A stretch of DNA of 64,000 nucleotides from Antedon mediterranea (GCF_964355755.1 NC_092679.1:5148001-5212000), one strand, 5' to 3'. Counted from the stretch's first letter, positions 12,181-24,605 are shown. The notes: generated from the letters alone by a model not told the origin. Translations and numbers: made by a program.

Positions 12181-12311
12181 TCCCACAAGACTAGATATGT
12201 AAACTATTCTTACTGTAGTGTATTTGTTCACCTATAAAGCAGTTTAGTTGGTGTGATGGTATAATACCTACCCTATCTACTGAGGGTCCCACGTTCTAAT
12301 ACCAACTCTTA

Positions 12312-12466
12312 AGCTCTGTCTACACTATCAAAGTTGTGACAAAAAAATGTGATGTGCCCATATATGGACATGATGTCATATCACTACCATATGTGGACAT
12401 ATTACTACCATATTTGGGCACATCACACCTTTTTTGTCAAACTAGTTTGATAGTGCAGACAGAGCT
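12312..12466. mobile_element. MITE, family 1 (AGCTCTGTCTACACTATCAA termini)
   Basis: The left end AGCTCTGTCTACACTATCAA and the right end (reverse complement AGCTCTGTCTGCACTATCAA) form TIRs that continue inward as TTTTGTC... and TGTGATGTGCCC, so the 155-bp element folds into a near-complete hairpin. TTA flanks both sides (12309-12311 and 12467-12469), fitting a 3-bp TWA duplication of PIF/Harbinger type. No coding capacity; it would need a transposase in trans. Confidence 0.85.
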
Positions 12467-12639
12467 TTATGCTAAATCTCTCTCCATTCTGTTTATGTAG
12501 TGAGAGTATCTTATTGTATTGTGGACTGTAGGCTATTGTGAACAAGTAATGCAATATACCGTAGTTGTCTTAACTGAGTAAACAAAACAAATACACTATT
12601 TTAACAACATTCTCCATTTTGCTATGTAATATATATTTT

Positions 12640-13205
12640 CTACTATTCTTCTACTACCTCTACATTAATAAATGCCTCTGTCACTTCTCGCCTTGATTAT
12701 TGCAACTCTCTTTTTTTTGCCCTAATCTTCAATGAATCGACTTCAACGTCTCCAGAACACTGCTGCACGCGTTCTAACTCTTATTAGAAGATCCTCACAC
12801 ATATCTCCTATTTTATATAACCTCCATTGGCTACCTATTGACTCCCGTATAAAATATAAGATCCTTTTACTAACATTTAAAGCGCTATTTCTTAAACAAC
12901 CTACTTATCTCCTTGATCTTCTTCCCACCTACACCCCTCTTGCTTGTCTTCGTTCGGCTGATCAAAACCTACTACTTGTTCCTAGAATTAACACCAAATC
13001 TTATGGACAAAGGTCTGTATGTTCTTTGCTGCTTCTCATTGGAATTCTCTCCCTCGTCATTTTACTCATTCAACTTCTATTGCTATTTTTAAAAAAGAAC
13101 TTAAAACGCATCTTTTTAACATCCAATATAAGCGCCTTTGATTTTTACTTTGGTTTAGTTGATTCTGGCGCTATACAAATACCTAAATTGTTATTATTAT
13201 ACATT
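12640..13205 (+). mobile_element. Truncated, frameshifted CR1/L2-type LINE (3' end of ORF2)
   Basis: The reverse-transcriptase C-terminal region is visible in pieces: SVTSRLDYCNSLFFA at about 12674-12722, then from 12726 SSMNRLQRLQNTAARVLT and LHWLPIDSRIKYKILLLTFK, then from 13022 in another frame HWNSLP and SIAIFKKELKTHLFN with a stop at 13139. LDYCNSL, LQNTAAR and LHWLP..RI.YKILLL.(Y/F)KAL are hallmarks of the CR1/L2/Rex1 group (Jockey-like non-LTR elements). At least two frameshifts (near 12722 and 13020) kill it, and everything 5' of the thumb region is missing. The 3' UTR ends GGCGCTATACAAATACC then a TTATTATTA tail, as in L2-like elements. Confidence 0.88.
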
Positions 13206-13265
13206 TTGGAAATATATAACTTGCTATTCATGTGCAGACTTGGATAGTTAGAGCTCTTTTCTTAA

Positions 13266-13614
13266 AGATGTATTGTCCCTCTGAAAAATGTTTTTTTTTT
13301 AAGTTTTTTTTGTTGAATATGCCATTTTAATGTTTTAATAATATTTATTGACTTCGACCAAAAACTGGATCGAATAATATTTTATTTACCTAAAAAAAAT
13401 TGAATTTAAAGCAAGAAATGGTCAAATTGGCTGACAGCCAATGGATTTTTGGTTGAATTTAACCATTTATCATGTTATTTTATAAGTAAAAACATTATTT
13501 TTTGCCAGTTTTTTTCTACGGAAGTGATCCACTTTATTAAAACTACAAAATAACCTATTCAAAGTCTGATTTAACTAATCTTCATTTTTTATGTTTTTGG
13601 GGGACAATACATCT
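13266..13614. mobile_element. MITE with TTAA target duplication
   Basis: The left terminus AGATGTATTGTCCC is repeated inverted at the right end (GGGACAATACATCT), each immediately flanked by TTAA (13262-13265 and 13615-13618). The interior has further inverted pieces, including ATTGGCTG-AC-AGCCAAT and AAATGGT/ACCATTT. TTAA duplication points to the Kolobok or piggyBac type. 349 bp, noncoding. Confidence 0.82.
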
Positions 13615-13618
13615 TTAA

Positions 13619-13790
13619 TGTATTGTAGAGACATCAATTCAGGGGACACCATTATTGAAGGGACACTTCCCCATGAAACGACAATATAAGTTTTAACACT
13701 AGGGCTAACATCTATTCAGTGGAGAACCTTATTAAAAGGACGCTTTGGTCCAAAAGGTGTTCCCTTTACAGGGGGTCTACTGCACTCTTC
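13619..13790. repeat. Probable decayed repeat built of GGGACAC modules
   Basis: Words such as GGGACACCATTATTGAAGGG and GGTGTTCCCTTTACAGGGGG recur in direct and inverted form, resembling a degraded transposable element. Boundaries are not certain. Confidence 0.35.
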
Positions 13791-14419
13791 AATAATACAA
13801 AATGTTAAATTTGTTTATACAGTATGATCAAATAGAAAATTCAAAAGCACTATTTCCACTTTAAATACAGTTGTGTGGAAGGACTATAAAAGCACTTTTT
13901 GATTGTTTACAAAAATAAAACTGCCCTGGACAGATTGTGATTCTCCTGGTATTAAAACATATGATCTGCTTTGATTACAGACTGCCCCGAGGATGACCCT
14001 ATTTGACCTGTGCGATATGCAAAATACCAAAAGACTAGCTTTAGATAACCAACATACTGTAGCCACAAAACAAGAAGCACTGTTTGATACAATACTATTA
14101 TATGCATAAAGTCCAACAAATAACTGTTGAAAATAAAATTAATTTACAGAAGGCATTTTACATACAAACTTTGTGTAAGTGATAGAAATCAAGGAGGGAG
14201 GGAAGAGAGTTAAGAAAATATAATAAGAAGGGGGCCATAGTTGTGTACGCACAGCTGAACAGTCAATAATAATGCGGTCAAGTACAGATAAGTATATAGA
14301 ATCTCTCTTGGACGTTCATTTAATCACTAGCATATTTCTACTACTGTACAGCTTATGTAAACAGTCTGTGTTTGGTTAACTCCATTAACAGTTTGCATTT
14401 GTCTGTCAAGTACTATTAA

Positions 14420-14860
14420 TCTTTATTTAGCTCTGTCTAATCTAGACTATTGTTAGAGGCACAACATAGAATTACTTGATCTGTTAACATGATTTAATGT
14501 TACCATAGAGCAAAGAAAAAGAATACTAGACTAGGTTACCTCATATTATTTGGTTCTTGTTAGTTACCAGCACAGTAACATTACTTGATCTGTTAAACAT
14601 GATTTAATGTTACCATTGAGCAATGAAAAAGAATACTAGACTTGGTTACTTCATATTATTTGGTCATTGTTAGTTATCAGCACAGTAACATTCATAGAAT
14701 TACTTGATCTGTTAACATGATTTAATGTTACCATGAAAAAGGATGCTAAACCATGTTACCAAGCACTATTTTTGGCCCAGTCTAATCTAGACAAATATGT
14801 TCACTGTAACTTACACTAGTGTAACATAGAATTGAATACCAACCATAGAACAATTTATTT
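14420..14860. repeat. Tandem repeat, about 109-119 bp period, three main copies
   Basis: TTACTTGATCTGTTAA(A)CATGATTTAATGTTACCAT recurs starting at about 14472, 14581 and 14700. Flanking pieces (GTCTAATCTAGAC, AACATAGAATT) show partial copies at both ends. Copies have diverged by indels. Confidence 0.8.
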
Positions 14861-17322
14861 CTCTCAATTTAATAGTAGAGTAGCATCAGACATCAACGGG
14901 TTAAACACTTTAATATTATTATTGTTATTATTTGTTTTGCTTTCTTTTATTAGAGGAGTTTTTAAGTTGACAACCCTTAATTTGTCAATAGAAAATGATA
15001 GCAAAAGGTAAAATGATGATACTAATGATTGTACCAATTGATAATAATAAAAATGATTTTGATGGAATAATGATAATTGTGTTTAATGAAATGACAAGAT
15101 TGATGAGTATTGATAACTAATAATGTGATGGTTAATTTTTAATAATATAATAGATAAAAATACTCTTAGTCGTTTACAAATTATCATAATTCATAGTGAT
15201 CCAATTGAAACATTATTGCATATTTGTCTAGACAAAAGTGCATTGACCATCTGTGTTTTAAAAGCTACAAACAAGATTATTAATCAAAAATCAAAAACTT
15301 TGAACTATTTTTGTTACAACAAGTGGCATATCTGTACTCAACAGGTTTAAAATGCCTATTTTATATTTTTACACATTATATTATCACCCAATTCCCAGTG
15401 CTGTATCTCCACATAGTATCCGAAGTACAGTATCAAATGAATATTTGGTAATACAGCATCTCATTTATATCACATGTGGTGCCTGTATCATGTAAGGTTA
15501 GGTTACTATAAACACATGTGATGTTGTACAGTATTTAAACCAATATTGCTATGATACTTTGGAAATAGATACAGTACTGAGAATCAACTGATATTTATAG
15601 TCTATGTACGAAATCTACAATCTCTCTACTACCTGTATTTTGTATTCAAATGGCTATTATTACCATAACGAACATGTGCATTCACACATGACGCTGAGTA
15701 CTTTGTGTTACATCAGAAAAACTTAGAAATTTAAACATGAATCATCTTAATATTACACATATGCTAACAAGTAAAGTTGTTAAGCAATTTATAGGTAACT
15801 CTGGGAGTTGTTATTAATTTTCCAGGGACATGTAATCAATCATAGCATAAGTATCCATGTAGTGTATTCTGGACACGAAGGTAAGTCCTAGCTGCTACTT
15901 GTGGAAGGCCACCGGATGAAGCTTGTTTTCCTTCCTTGGAGAATGTTATTTCCACATAGTAATGGTTTAATAGCTATTGCATAGTAGTTTTCAATGATAT
16001 ATAACATTTTTATGTGTTGACCGTTTCAATAACCAAGGAAGTTGATCTTAAGGCATGGGGTCAAAATGTTTGAATAAACATTTGGGTTATGTTTCTTTGT
16101 AGGTGATAACTACTAAATAAAGGCCACTATTATGGGACAATGTTTTTATTATTTTTACATTTTGTTTTGGCAGTAATCTAGAATCAGATAGTAACCAATT
16201 TAGTGAAACATTAGTAAAAATCTTTAATTCTAAATTAGAATTGTCCAAAAAGAGATGCATTACTCGACAGAATAATTAGGTTCAAAGCTTTAGTTTATGG
16301 ATCACTAAAAAAGGTACTGTAAAAGTGGCTCTATATTCTCTGAACACACTAATATTTTTCAACCAGATACTAATTTACAGCTGATGTTGTTCTAATCTGA
16401 TCTAGAATTGACCTAGGTCATACTGAAACTCAAATACATATAAAATATAATTTAATAATACTGTACATATTAAAATAAATAATTAATACACAACAAATAA
16501 GTTTATGGTTTATAATTTTATTGGAATAATGATATTAATAATTCTAAATGTAAATATGTGAACACAAATTGTTATAATAGAGGATATAAAATCAGAAGCA
16601 TCCATGAAAATTCATAAACAACAGAAGGCCACCGGAAAAATATTTATCAGTCGTTTTTCCTTTCTCAGAAATAATTTTTTTTTATCTAAGAATGGGCTGA
16701 CCATAAGTGGTTATATTAGTGCAATGGGTTATACTGAACATCCGATAGTGTTAGTAGGGGATTAGCCATAAAATATCAAGCCATAACACATTCGAAAACT
16801 GCATATCTTTTTATCTTTTCAGGAAGTCACATGACACACATCATTTAAATGTATACTGCCCTCTTTTGGAACTTGATGGAAACAATACGATCAGAAGGTT
16901 TGTGGAAAATAACAGATCTTTACCCTCTAAAAACACATAAGATTGTTGTGAACGCTTTTGTTTATTAACAATGGCGTATAATAGAGTTTAGTGAGAGTTG
17001 GCATTTATCAAAATTCAATTGTGCAGCGGACATACAATGGGTTATACCATTTTGTAAAGATCATTTTTAGAACATAGATTAGTAGCAAGTATTCAAGGTC
17101 AAGTAGCTGGGTACAATAGAATCGTTAGATCATATTACACAATCCGTATATTAAATATTGCAGAGATTTAATAGTAATAAAGCAGATGTAACCATCTACT
17201 CACATTAAGTAAACCACCTACAGTATACTCAAATTAGCCACAGTGTTCAGTTATCTACAAACTTGGGGCCTAACCAAACTAATCTGTAAACAAATGATAA
17301 TTTTTGTTTCTGTTACATACAT
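14861..17322. other. AT-rich DNA; one splice-bounded open segment at 15826-15880
   Basis: No recognised gene or element. Contains a CTCF-core-like CTGCCCTCT at 16856-16864 (minus AGAGGGCAG). Confidence 0.5.
15826..15880 (+). other. Candidate 55-bp micro-exon, plus strand
   Basis: TTAATTTTCCAG precedes the segment and GTAAGT follows it, both near-ideal splice signals. Only one frame is open; it encodes GHVINHSISIHVVYSGHE plus one base. No homology recognised, and short splice-bounded segments arise by chance in AT-rich DNA. Confidence 0.2.
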
Positions 17323-17395
17323 ATAATACATTAACATTATTTCATGAATATTTATAATTATAAATATTTATGAATGTTAATTCAGAATGTATTAT
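17323..17395. repeat. Imperfect 73-bp palindrome
   Basis: Outer arms ATAATACATT/AATGTATTAT are exact; inner arms around ATTTATAATTATAAAT pair almost fully. Potential cruciform; no element family recognised. Confidence 0.75.
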
Positions 17396-17583
17396 GCAAA
17401 TTAGGTATAAAGCATTAACTATACTTTTACCAATAAAAACTGTTCATTTCTAAACATTACATTGAATTAAAGCCGGAAATATTACATAATAAATCAATTT
17501 TTTTTTGTCATACATTTCTAACCTACAGATATAAAATTGACAATGAAACTTCAATTACTATTAGGTTTATTAATATTATCTAA

Positions 17584-17817
17584 AGCGTGGTTCCCACATG
17601 GACGTAACGCATGGACGTAACGCAATGCAAGTGAATTGACCAATCACAAGCGATGCTTATTCGCTTGTGATTGCTAACTGTCTATAACTTCGGTTGCCAT
17701 TGGTTAAAACGCTTGCGTTGCGTTTACGTCCCTGCGTTACGTTCTAGTGGGAACCAAGCTTTAAAACGCTTGCGTTGCGTTTACGTCCCTGCGTTACGTT
17801 CTAGTGGGAACCAAGCT
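17584..17817. mobile_element. MITE family 2, copy 1, with duplicated right arm
   Basis: Left end AGCGTGGTTCCCAC and right end GTGGGAACCAAGCT are TIRs. Inside are direct GGACGTAACGC repeats on the left, their inverted form (GCGTTGCGTTTACGTCC) on the right, and a central hairpin CAATCACAAGCGA/TCGCTTGTGATTG. The right arm occurs twice in tandem (17704-17760 and 17761-17817, 57-bp period). Flanks are TAA/TTA. Copies also at 45523-45715, 22725-22860 and 32930-33080. Confidence 0.85.
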
Positions 17818-17820
17818 TTA

Positions 17821-20383
17821 TATTGCACTTATATTAATACTTTAAGATTTATTTGAAAAACTAAGAAATTATAAAAAACGATATAAAATATTCTGGTTGT
17901 GATGGGCAGGAAATTTTTCATATGAGCTAATCTAGAAAATGGACTACATGACATTAGATTGCAACAAATAAATTGATATTTCGTTTACGGACATTTGTAA
18001 AGAATTGTAATGATTGATTTTAGCAAAAGAAAGATTTTGTATGTAGAAAAAATATTAGAATTTACTGCAGTTACTGCAGTACTTGCTCAAGTAAAACTAT
18101 AGTGTTAAATAAATAAGTGGCAAAAAAGCATTGAGGGCCTAACTAAGCATGGAAATTGTAGCAGGAAGATCATATGTGAAATTTTCTATTTCTTTACCTG
18201 TACATAAAATTTCGCTTTTCATTATAAATGTGTTTCATGTGTGATTTTCCTGACTAATAAGCATCAAAGTAAGCCCATTTGATAATGAGTGGTCAATTTA
18301 TCTTGATTATAATTCCACATTTGCAAGTAATACAAGTTATAATATATACATTTCAACTTTTTAGGTACTCCCATTTCTATCTACTTTTACTAATTTTGAT
18401 TAATAACCGACGACATGGAAATAAGTCTGTACCCTAAAATATAAATAAATGAATGAAAGGTTTTCAATTCAAAATAACCACTAATCGTTCACCTCAAAAA
18501 TCAATGTTTGTCAAATAAGGTAATTAATATCTTGTTACAAGAAGTTGATGCACAAGAAAAGCAAATTATTTGAAAAATTCATATTAATAACGATCATAAT
18601 TTTTGTTGATTTGAATTTCAAAATGTATATGACATAAATGCAGAAGAATGATGGTCAATTTTGTCTTGAAAGTTTATCCCCACAGAAAATCAATCCAAGG
18701 TTACAGCTTAATAATGATTGTTGTTTAAATAAAAGTAATTTAAAGTACATTTTTAAGTGCACTTTTTGAAATTATGTGACTTCAAGAATAAGCCACCAGC
18801 CTAGGCAATATAACATTTATGTAACAGTCCTAATTAATTGTTCTTTTCACTATGCATAGGCTGGAAATGTTATTCAATATTAGTGGATCAATAATGAATT
18901 TGAGCAGGTCAAAATACTTCTTGTTAATTTGAAAATACATTATAGATGTTTAAAGGAATAGAGCAACCACTGATACGCACCCAGCAATTTAATTCTAGAA
19001 TTGTACAGCAAGCATTTTAACAAAATGGATACAACATTGTAGAAAATACTAATGTTGTTCCTATACAAAAAAATATATTTATTTATCGTTATTGTTTTTC
19101 ATGTTTTCTTTGACGTTCCTGAAATATTTATTTAAAAATCTGTAATCTGATTAAATTAAAAAAATTTAGATTAATAAAATTCAGTGATGATAGTATATTT
19201 AAGTTTTAAGTTCAATACTACAAAAATGGACTCTTTAGTGGAACTTAAGAATGGATAGAAATACTAAGAACAGAACCAGTTGGACATAAGGCGCGAGACC
19301 ACAGGTTAAAGAGCTTCAACCACAAAACAAACCGCAAATAAGTAATGTACAAATACTGTGGCTTATAGTTACACAGGTTAACGTCATTAAGGTATCTTAT
19401 GTTATAAACAATGTTTCCTTATTCACAATTTATTCAATGATTTGAACCTACACATTTGAAAGAAAGAAGTTTTAAGGAGGCTTAACCATTTGAGAAAAAT
19501 ACAAGTGCTGTACTGTCACTATACCTATTTTATAATATTGAAAAAAATGTATTTGTTATACAGTAGCATTTTATTTCCAGTTTTTGGTGTTTTATAATGA
19601 TATCTGTGCCAAATTAAAAAGCAATTTTTTATGTTTAAAAAATAAACAACTGAGAAATTGTTTGTTAGAAGCAAACGGTAAGCTACTATTTGAACGAAGA
19701 AAGCAACAAATTAGGAAAATCTACATTTTGAGGAAAATCATTAACAAATAGAGCAACGTTCCATAAAAAATATATTCATTATATAATTAAAAAAATAATT
19801 ATTCAAAATTTCATCAAAGTGTCAAGATTCTAATTAAAAATACAATACATGGGCAACTAACCGATTTATTTTTATACTTTCATAAACTGTAATAATAACA
19901 CGGCGAAGGTTAAGTAGCGTATACAGAAATTGATTACTGGCCTGTCACCTCCGAGTCTGAGCCAATTGACATTGTAGCAACATGTTTAGATTTAGACCAT
20001 TCATGTGAGAATACTGCGTATTCTGATTCTGTCCAATAATTAAACAACGCTCCTATAATATCCACAAATGATTCTATACATTTAATGTCAGGCATGTGCT
20101 TTCTGTTTTACGATTTATAAATATTACAATATTCCCTAAAGGTAACTTTTTTCCTGGACAATTCCCCGATACACAATTAACCCAATTTAGACTCACTCAC
20201 TAAGATAAAATTAACCATGGTATTGGTTGCGTATATTAGATTGGAAATAATTGCATTGGACTTTTTTTCTATAATTTCTTAGCCTATATTTTGATTGATA
20301 TTACAGTTTTTGAGATTGATAAAAAAATGTTTGTCTTTTATAGGATCATACTAAACATGTATATATATTTATATAGGTAAAAC
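17821..20383. other. AT-rich DNA, no feature recognised
   Basis: Low-complexity, stop-dense sequence. No gene, RNA or element boundary seen. Confidence 0.6.
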
Positions 20384-20540
20384 TTAAAAAAAGAGATAAG
20401 GGAAAGGGAAGAAAAGAGAGAAAGAAAAGTGAAAGGAGAAGTAAGGGGAAAAAAAGAGAGGAACAAAAAAATAAATAAAATAAAAAAAAAATAAAAATAA
20501 AAAATAATAAAAAATAATAATAATAATAATAATAATGATA
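20384..20540. repeat. Purine tract, A-rich run and (TAA)n microsatellite
   Basis: About 80 bp of nearly pure A/G (20384-20463) passes into A-rich AAAT-type sequence and then (TAA)n to about 20536. The polypurine part could form triplex DNA. Confidence 0.85.
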
Positions 20541-20693
20541 ATTAATAATAACAATTATAAATAAATAAGGCAGTCAGTTTCTCTCTGTAAAAGAATAACT
20601 AAATAGAACAATAATACACAACCAAATACAGTAGAGCTAGCAAAACAGAGTTGGAGGAGCAGAGTCTTCACATATGAAGTTGGCTCCTAATAC

Positions 20694-20715
20694 GAAGAAG
20701 AAGAAGAAGAAGAAG
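20694..20715 (+). repeat. (GAA)n microsatellite
   Basis: Seven perfect GAA units plus a partial one. Confidence 0.9.
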
Positions 20716-20719
20716 GATA

Positions 20720-22724
20720 CAGTGAGTAAAATGGACAAGAAACATTTTTAATTAAACTACGGAATAAGATACGTACCACAGTAGGACTATTCTTATTTAA
20801 ACTGAAATAAAAAAGAAGTTAATTGTGATGTAATAAAAGATAAGATTCACTGATTTAAGATAAATTATTTATTTATAGTTATTATATTTATAACACAAAA
20901 AACAGGTTGTTACAGGTTCAATAACATTTTCAAAATTTTGTATATTGAGTTTTTTTTTTTAAATAAACGTTTCTTAAAGTTTGATAGATTTGAAGAGCCA
21001 AATAAGAAATGAAAAATCACGAACCCCCACCCTTATAAAAAAAATGTCCATTTGATAAATTTCCAACCTTCATATTGACTGATTAAAAATACAAGAAATC
21101 CATCTATCAAAAATATATTAAAGTTCTAGATAACCATCTGCTAAAAATAAATTTCTGAGAAAAAACAATTTTATTGATTGCTGGTTTATGCTGTGGATAT
21201 TATGCTGTGGTCATTTCCTACGAATTGACCCCACCTTAGGATGTAGGGGTCAGTAAGTAAACACTCGGACCATATGCTAATACACATTACGTTAAGATGT
21301 TGATAGTAATAACAAACACACGACACAATAGAATGAAATTAATTTTATTTAGCAAATCATTTTAAAACTCTTTTAAAGTGAAGTTTTTTTTTAAAGGTGA
21401 AGTAAAATAAGTCCTTTAAGTTTATATTGTAAAATTGTTTTTAGTTAGTAAGTTGCTTTTCAGTTAATCATAATATCACAAAGCATTGTATTTTATCTCT
21501 GTAAACACTCTATGTATTTCAGCCTTTGGCTGCCTTGTATGGCTTAACTGTATGAAATTAATATACAGTACCTATATAATATCATCATTTAAAAAGTTTA
21601 TATTACCTTCTCTTGCTGATATAGGTTGAACTGATTTCAACATGCACTGTATACAAACACTATAAAATGTAGATTTCTTTTTATACTACATCTATTAACT
21701 TTCTAAAAGGAAAACCAAAAACAAAAAACAGACACTTTCAAGTCATGTTCTACAATATTCTATTTTACTACTGAAGTAGTGCACTGTATAAGGAAATGTC
21801 AATTAAGATTATTTATAATTTTTTTTTCTATTTTTAGTCAGACAATTCTGAAACAAATCAAGTATTAATTTGTGTACCTTTGTTTCAATACAAAAGTGGG
21901 TTTCTGCCTTTAATGTTCTAATATAAAACTCTTTTCTGGCATTTGTTCTAATTTTTAAAGTGCCCCATAGAACATTGATAATTAAGATATCTACTGAGTT
22001 TGATATTAATTCTCAAAGCCTATATTTCAAAGTAATGACACAACGATATCAGTTTCCTTCAGAGGCTCTCTGACCTAAAATGTCTCTTTTTCCGATAGTC
22101 CAATTTCTTTAGGATAAGGTTTAAATAGGTATATAATACCGGTGCCCAAATTACCATTATATTAATACATTAGTACTCAAACCCATCCTTAAGTAGGAAC
22201 TTAATAATAAATACGAATGTTTTAATGAAGGACACTAGATATGTATAAGGGCACTTATTTGTACCATTAGTAAGTATTACTATTAATTAACAATCACTGT
22301 TAGTTAGTTAGTATATTAATGCTTTTTTTTATTCTGTTTTTATTTCATTTCCACGGATGTGGGATGAGATTCCGGTATATATAACAGACATGTTTATTTA
22401 TAATGATTGCAATTTTTATTCTGTTTTATATAAATTCTATGTTACCGGGTTGTTAAATGTTTATCCTTGTTAATGTTATTTTGCCACCAGCACTATCAGG
22501 AGAGTCTTTTATAGCGATATTTTTTGCTTTTTGACAATCCGCCAGGATAGTGTTCTGCGCTTTTTCTCTGCTTGTTGTTGTTCTATGTTATTTACGCTTT
22601 TTGTATTGTTTTTGTATTATTTTTTCTGGATAATAAATGAAATTTCATAGAGAAAAAGAAACCACCCACCAACACAGCACAGTTATTATCAAGCTTTAGA
22701 ATTGACATTTGTTCTATTTTAAAG
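20720..22724. other. AT-rich DNA, no feature recognised
   Basis: Only weak local repeats, for example ATGCTGTGG twice near 21190-21215. No gene. Confidence 0.55.
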
Positions 22725-22860
22725 GTAGGGTTCTCACTTGGATGCAAGGATGTAAGCGCACAAAAAGTAATTTGACCAATCATAATGTAGTGGATCAGCC
22801 AGGCTGTTGCTTCTGATTGGTCAACTTACTTTTGCGTTGCTTCCTAATGGAGACCAAGCG
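22725..22860. mobile_element. MITE family 2, diverged copy 2
   Basis: Left GGTTCTCACTTGGATGCAAGG and right (reverse complement) CGCTTGGTCTCCATTAGG keep the TGGTTCCCAC-like terminus, and both halves hold TTGACCAATCA in inverted orientation, as in copy 1. Strongly diverged. Confidence 0.55.
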
Positions 22861-23049
22861 TTGCGGAATGGAAGATGGTATTGCTTCTTATTTCTAAAGT
22901 TAAAGAATATTGCCAACAACTTTCTGTTTTGTGGTATGTTAGTAAAAAATTTGGAAAGCAAATCATTCCACCTTTTTACTACGAATCTCTATAACTGTTT
23001 CTCCACATCATTTATATACAGTATTATATGCAAGTTATGTAATACAGAG

Positions 23050-23560
23050 TAATATATGTATCACATGTGATACCTGTATTATTATGGTATGATACAGTAC
23101 ATATGAGTACAATATACAATATACTGTATACTGTACAATATTGTACTGTACAAATGATATACAGTACTAAGAGTTGGCTACAGTATACCCCAGGATATGT
23201 TACGCTGGTCAGCGTTATACAGTATTAACACACAGAGAAAAAAAAGAATAATAATTTGACATTAAAAAAAATAGCTACCAGTTCTGTATATTCTATTAAA
23301 GTACAACAATCTCATGAAAAGAAATCTTAAAGCAATTTTGTAGTAGAGTTACTGCAGGAATTATGTAAAGTAGAAAGTACTTTACTGTACAGTACAGTAT
23401 TCCTGCTTGACTGCACCTGTTGTCTTTTCAATAATAACAATGCTGTATCAATTTTATTGTAATACACTGCAGCGCATGCAGTAATGACATACTAGAAGCA
23501 TGTAATATACTGCACTGTAGCTCTTATACTACAGTGTGTAGTATAAAGAATTCTCCAGAC
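23050..23560. repeat. TACTGTA/TACAGTA-rich stretch
   Basis: Dense overlapping TACTGTA, GTACAGTAC and CAATATTG words, including the near-palindrome TACTGTACAATATTGTACTGT around 23128-23150. Low-complexity and self-complementary; no unit with a fixed period. Confidence 0.5.
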
Positions 23561-24324
23561 ATTTTGTGTAAGAACTTTTTGGTCAAGCTCATACACTGTA
23601 CTCTTATAAATGCTTCTCACTTTTCATTTTTTTGAGCTAAGATTGAAATAATACAAAGACCTATTGTTTCCTATGTAAACATCTACTTAGTAATGGTAAA
23701 TTTGATTCCATCATTCTTTTTTTGTAATGTGCCTTTTTATCCCTCATTTTATCAACACTCAAGATTCTACTTGACTCTTGACTTCTAATACAGTAGCAAT
23801 TATTGTTAGGAATTATTGTTAAAGTTTTCTGAACAATAAAATACAGCAGGTTAAAGATGTTTGGCGGGTGGTCGGGGTGCGCATGACTAAGTATCACAGG
23901 TCAGAAATAATAAAACATATTTGACCTGAATTTGGTGCTTTGTACGAATTTAAAACCATCACATTTTATGCACTTCTATTTTTAGATTTATTTCTTGGTA
24001 CTGTAGTATATGGACAATTTGCAATTAATTAAAAAAAGGAAAAGTTGTCAATGACAACATTTACTTATTAAATAACTTAGTATGGGTGTTAAATGTTATA
24101 ATTTGAGTTTAAATGATAACTATGATATATGTTGTTAAATGTAGCATGTTTAATGTTCTCTTTGAAAGAATCACATTATGATATTAAAAGCTTTTATTAA
24201 AATCCTAGTAGTAATGTCTATCCACAGTTATACTATCATTGCATTAAGTGTATACTTACTAATTTATCATTGTAATGTTAAATTATTAGCTGCCCAGTGT
24301 TTGACAAATGGCAGACAAACTTTT

Positions 24325-24605
24325 GAAAGTCTGATATCAACTTTTGCAGCAAGAGAAATATCAACTTCTGCAACAAGGTAGGAGTTATCAACTTTTGCAA
24401 CCAGGTAGGAGTGATGGCCTATCAACTTTTGCAAGCAGGCAGGAGAGACATAAACTTTAGCAAGCAGGTAGAAGTTATTAACTTTAGCAAGCAGGTAAGA
24501 ATTATCAACTTTTGCAAGCAGGCAGGAGAGACATCAACTTTTGCAAGCAGGTAGAATAATGTCAAATTTCCAGGTTTGAAAATATCAACTTTTACAAACA
24601 GTGCC
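24325..24605. repeat. Degenerate tandem repeat, about 28-bp unit
   Basis: TATCAACTTTTGCAAGCAGG(T/C)AGGAG-type units repeat about ten times with indels. The frames 24178-24381 and 24601-24792 only touch it and are not genes. Confidence 0.85.

Noticed and set aside
12245-12311. tRNA-like stretch GTTGGTG...ACCAAC with GTTCTAAT
   Set aside because: The ends can pair but the T-arm stem does not form; at most a decayed SINE head interrupted by the MITE.
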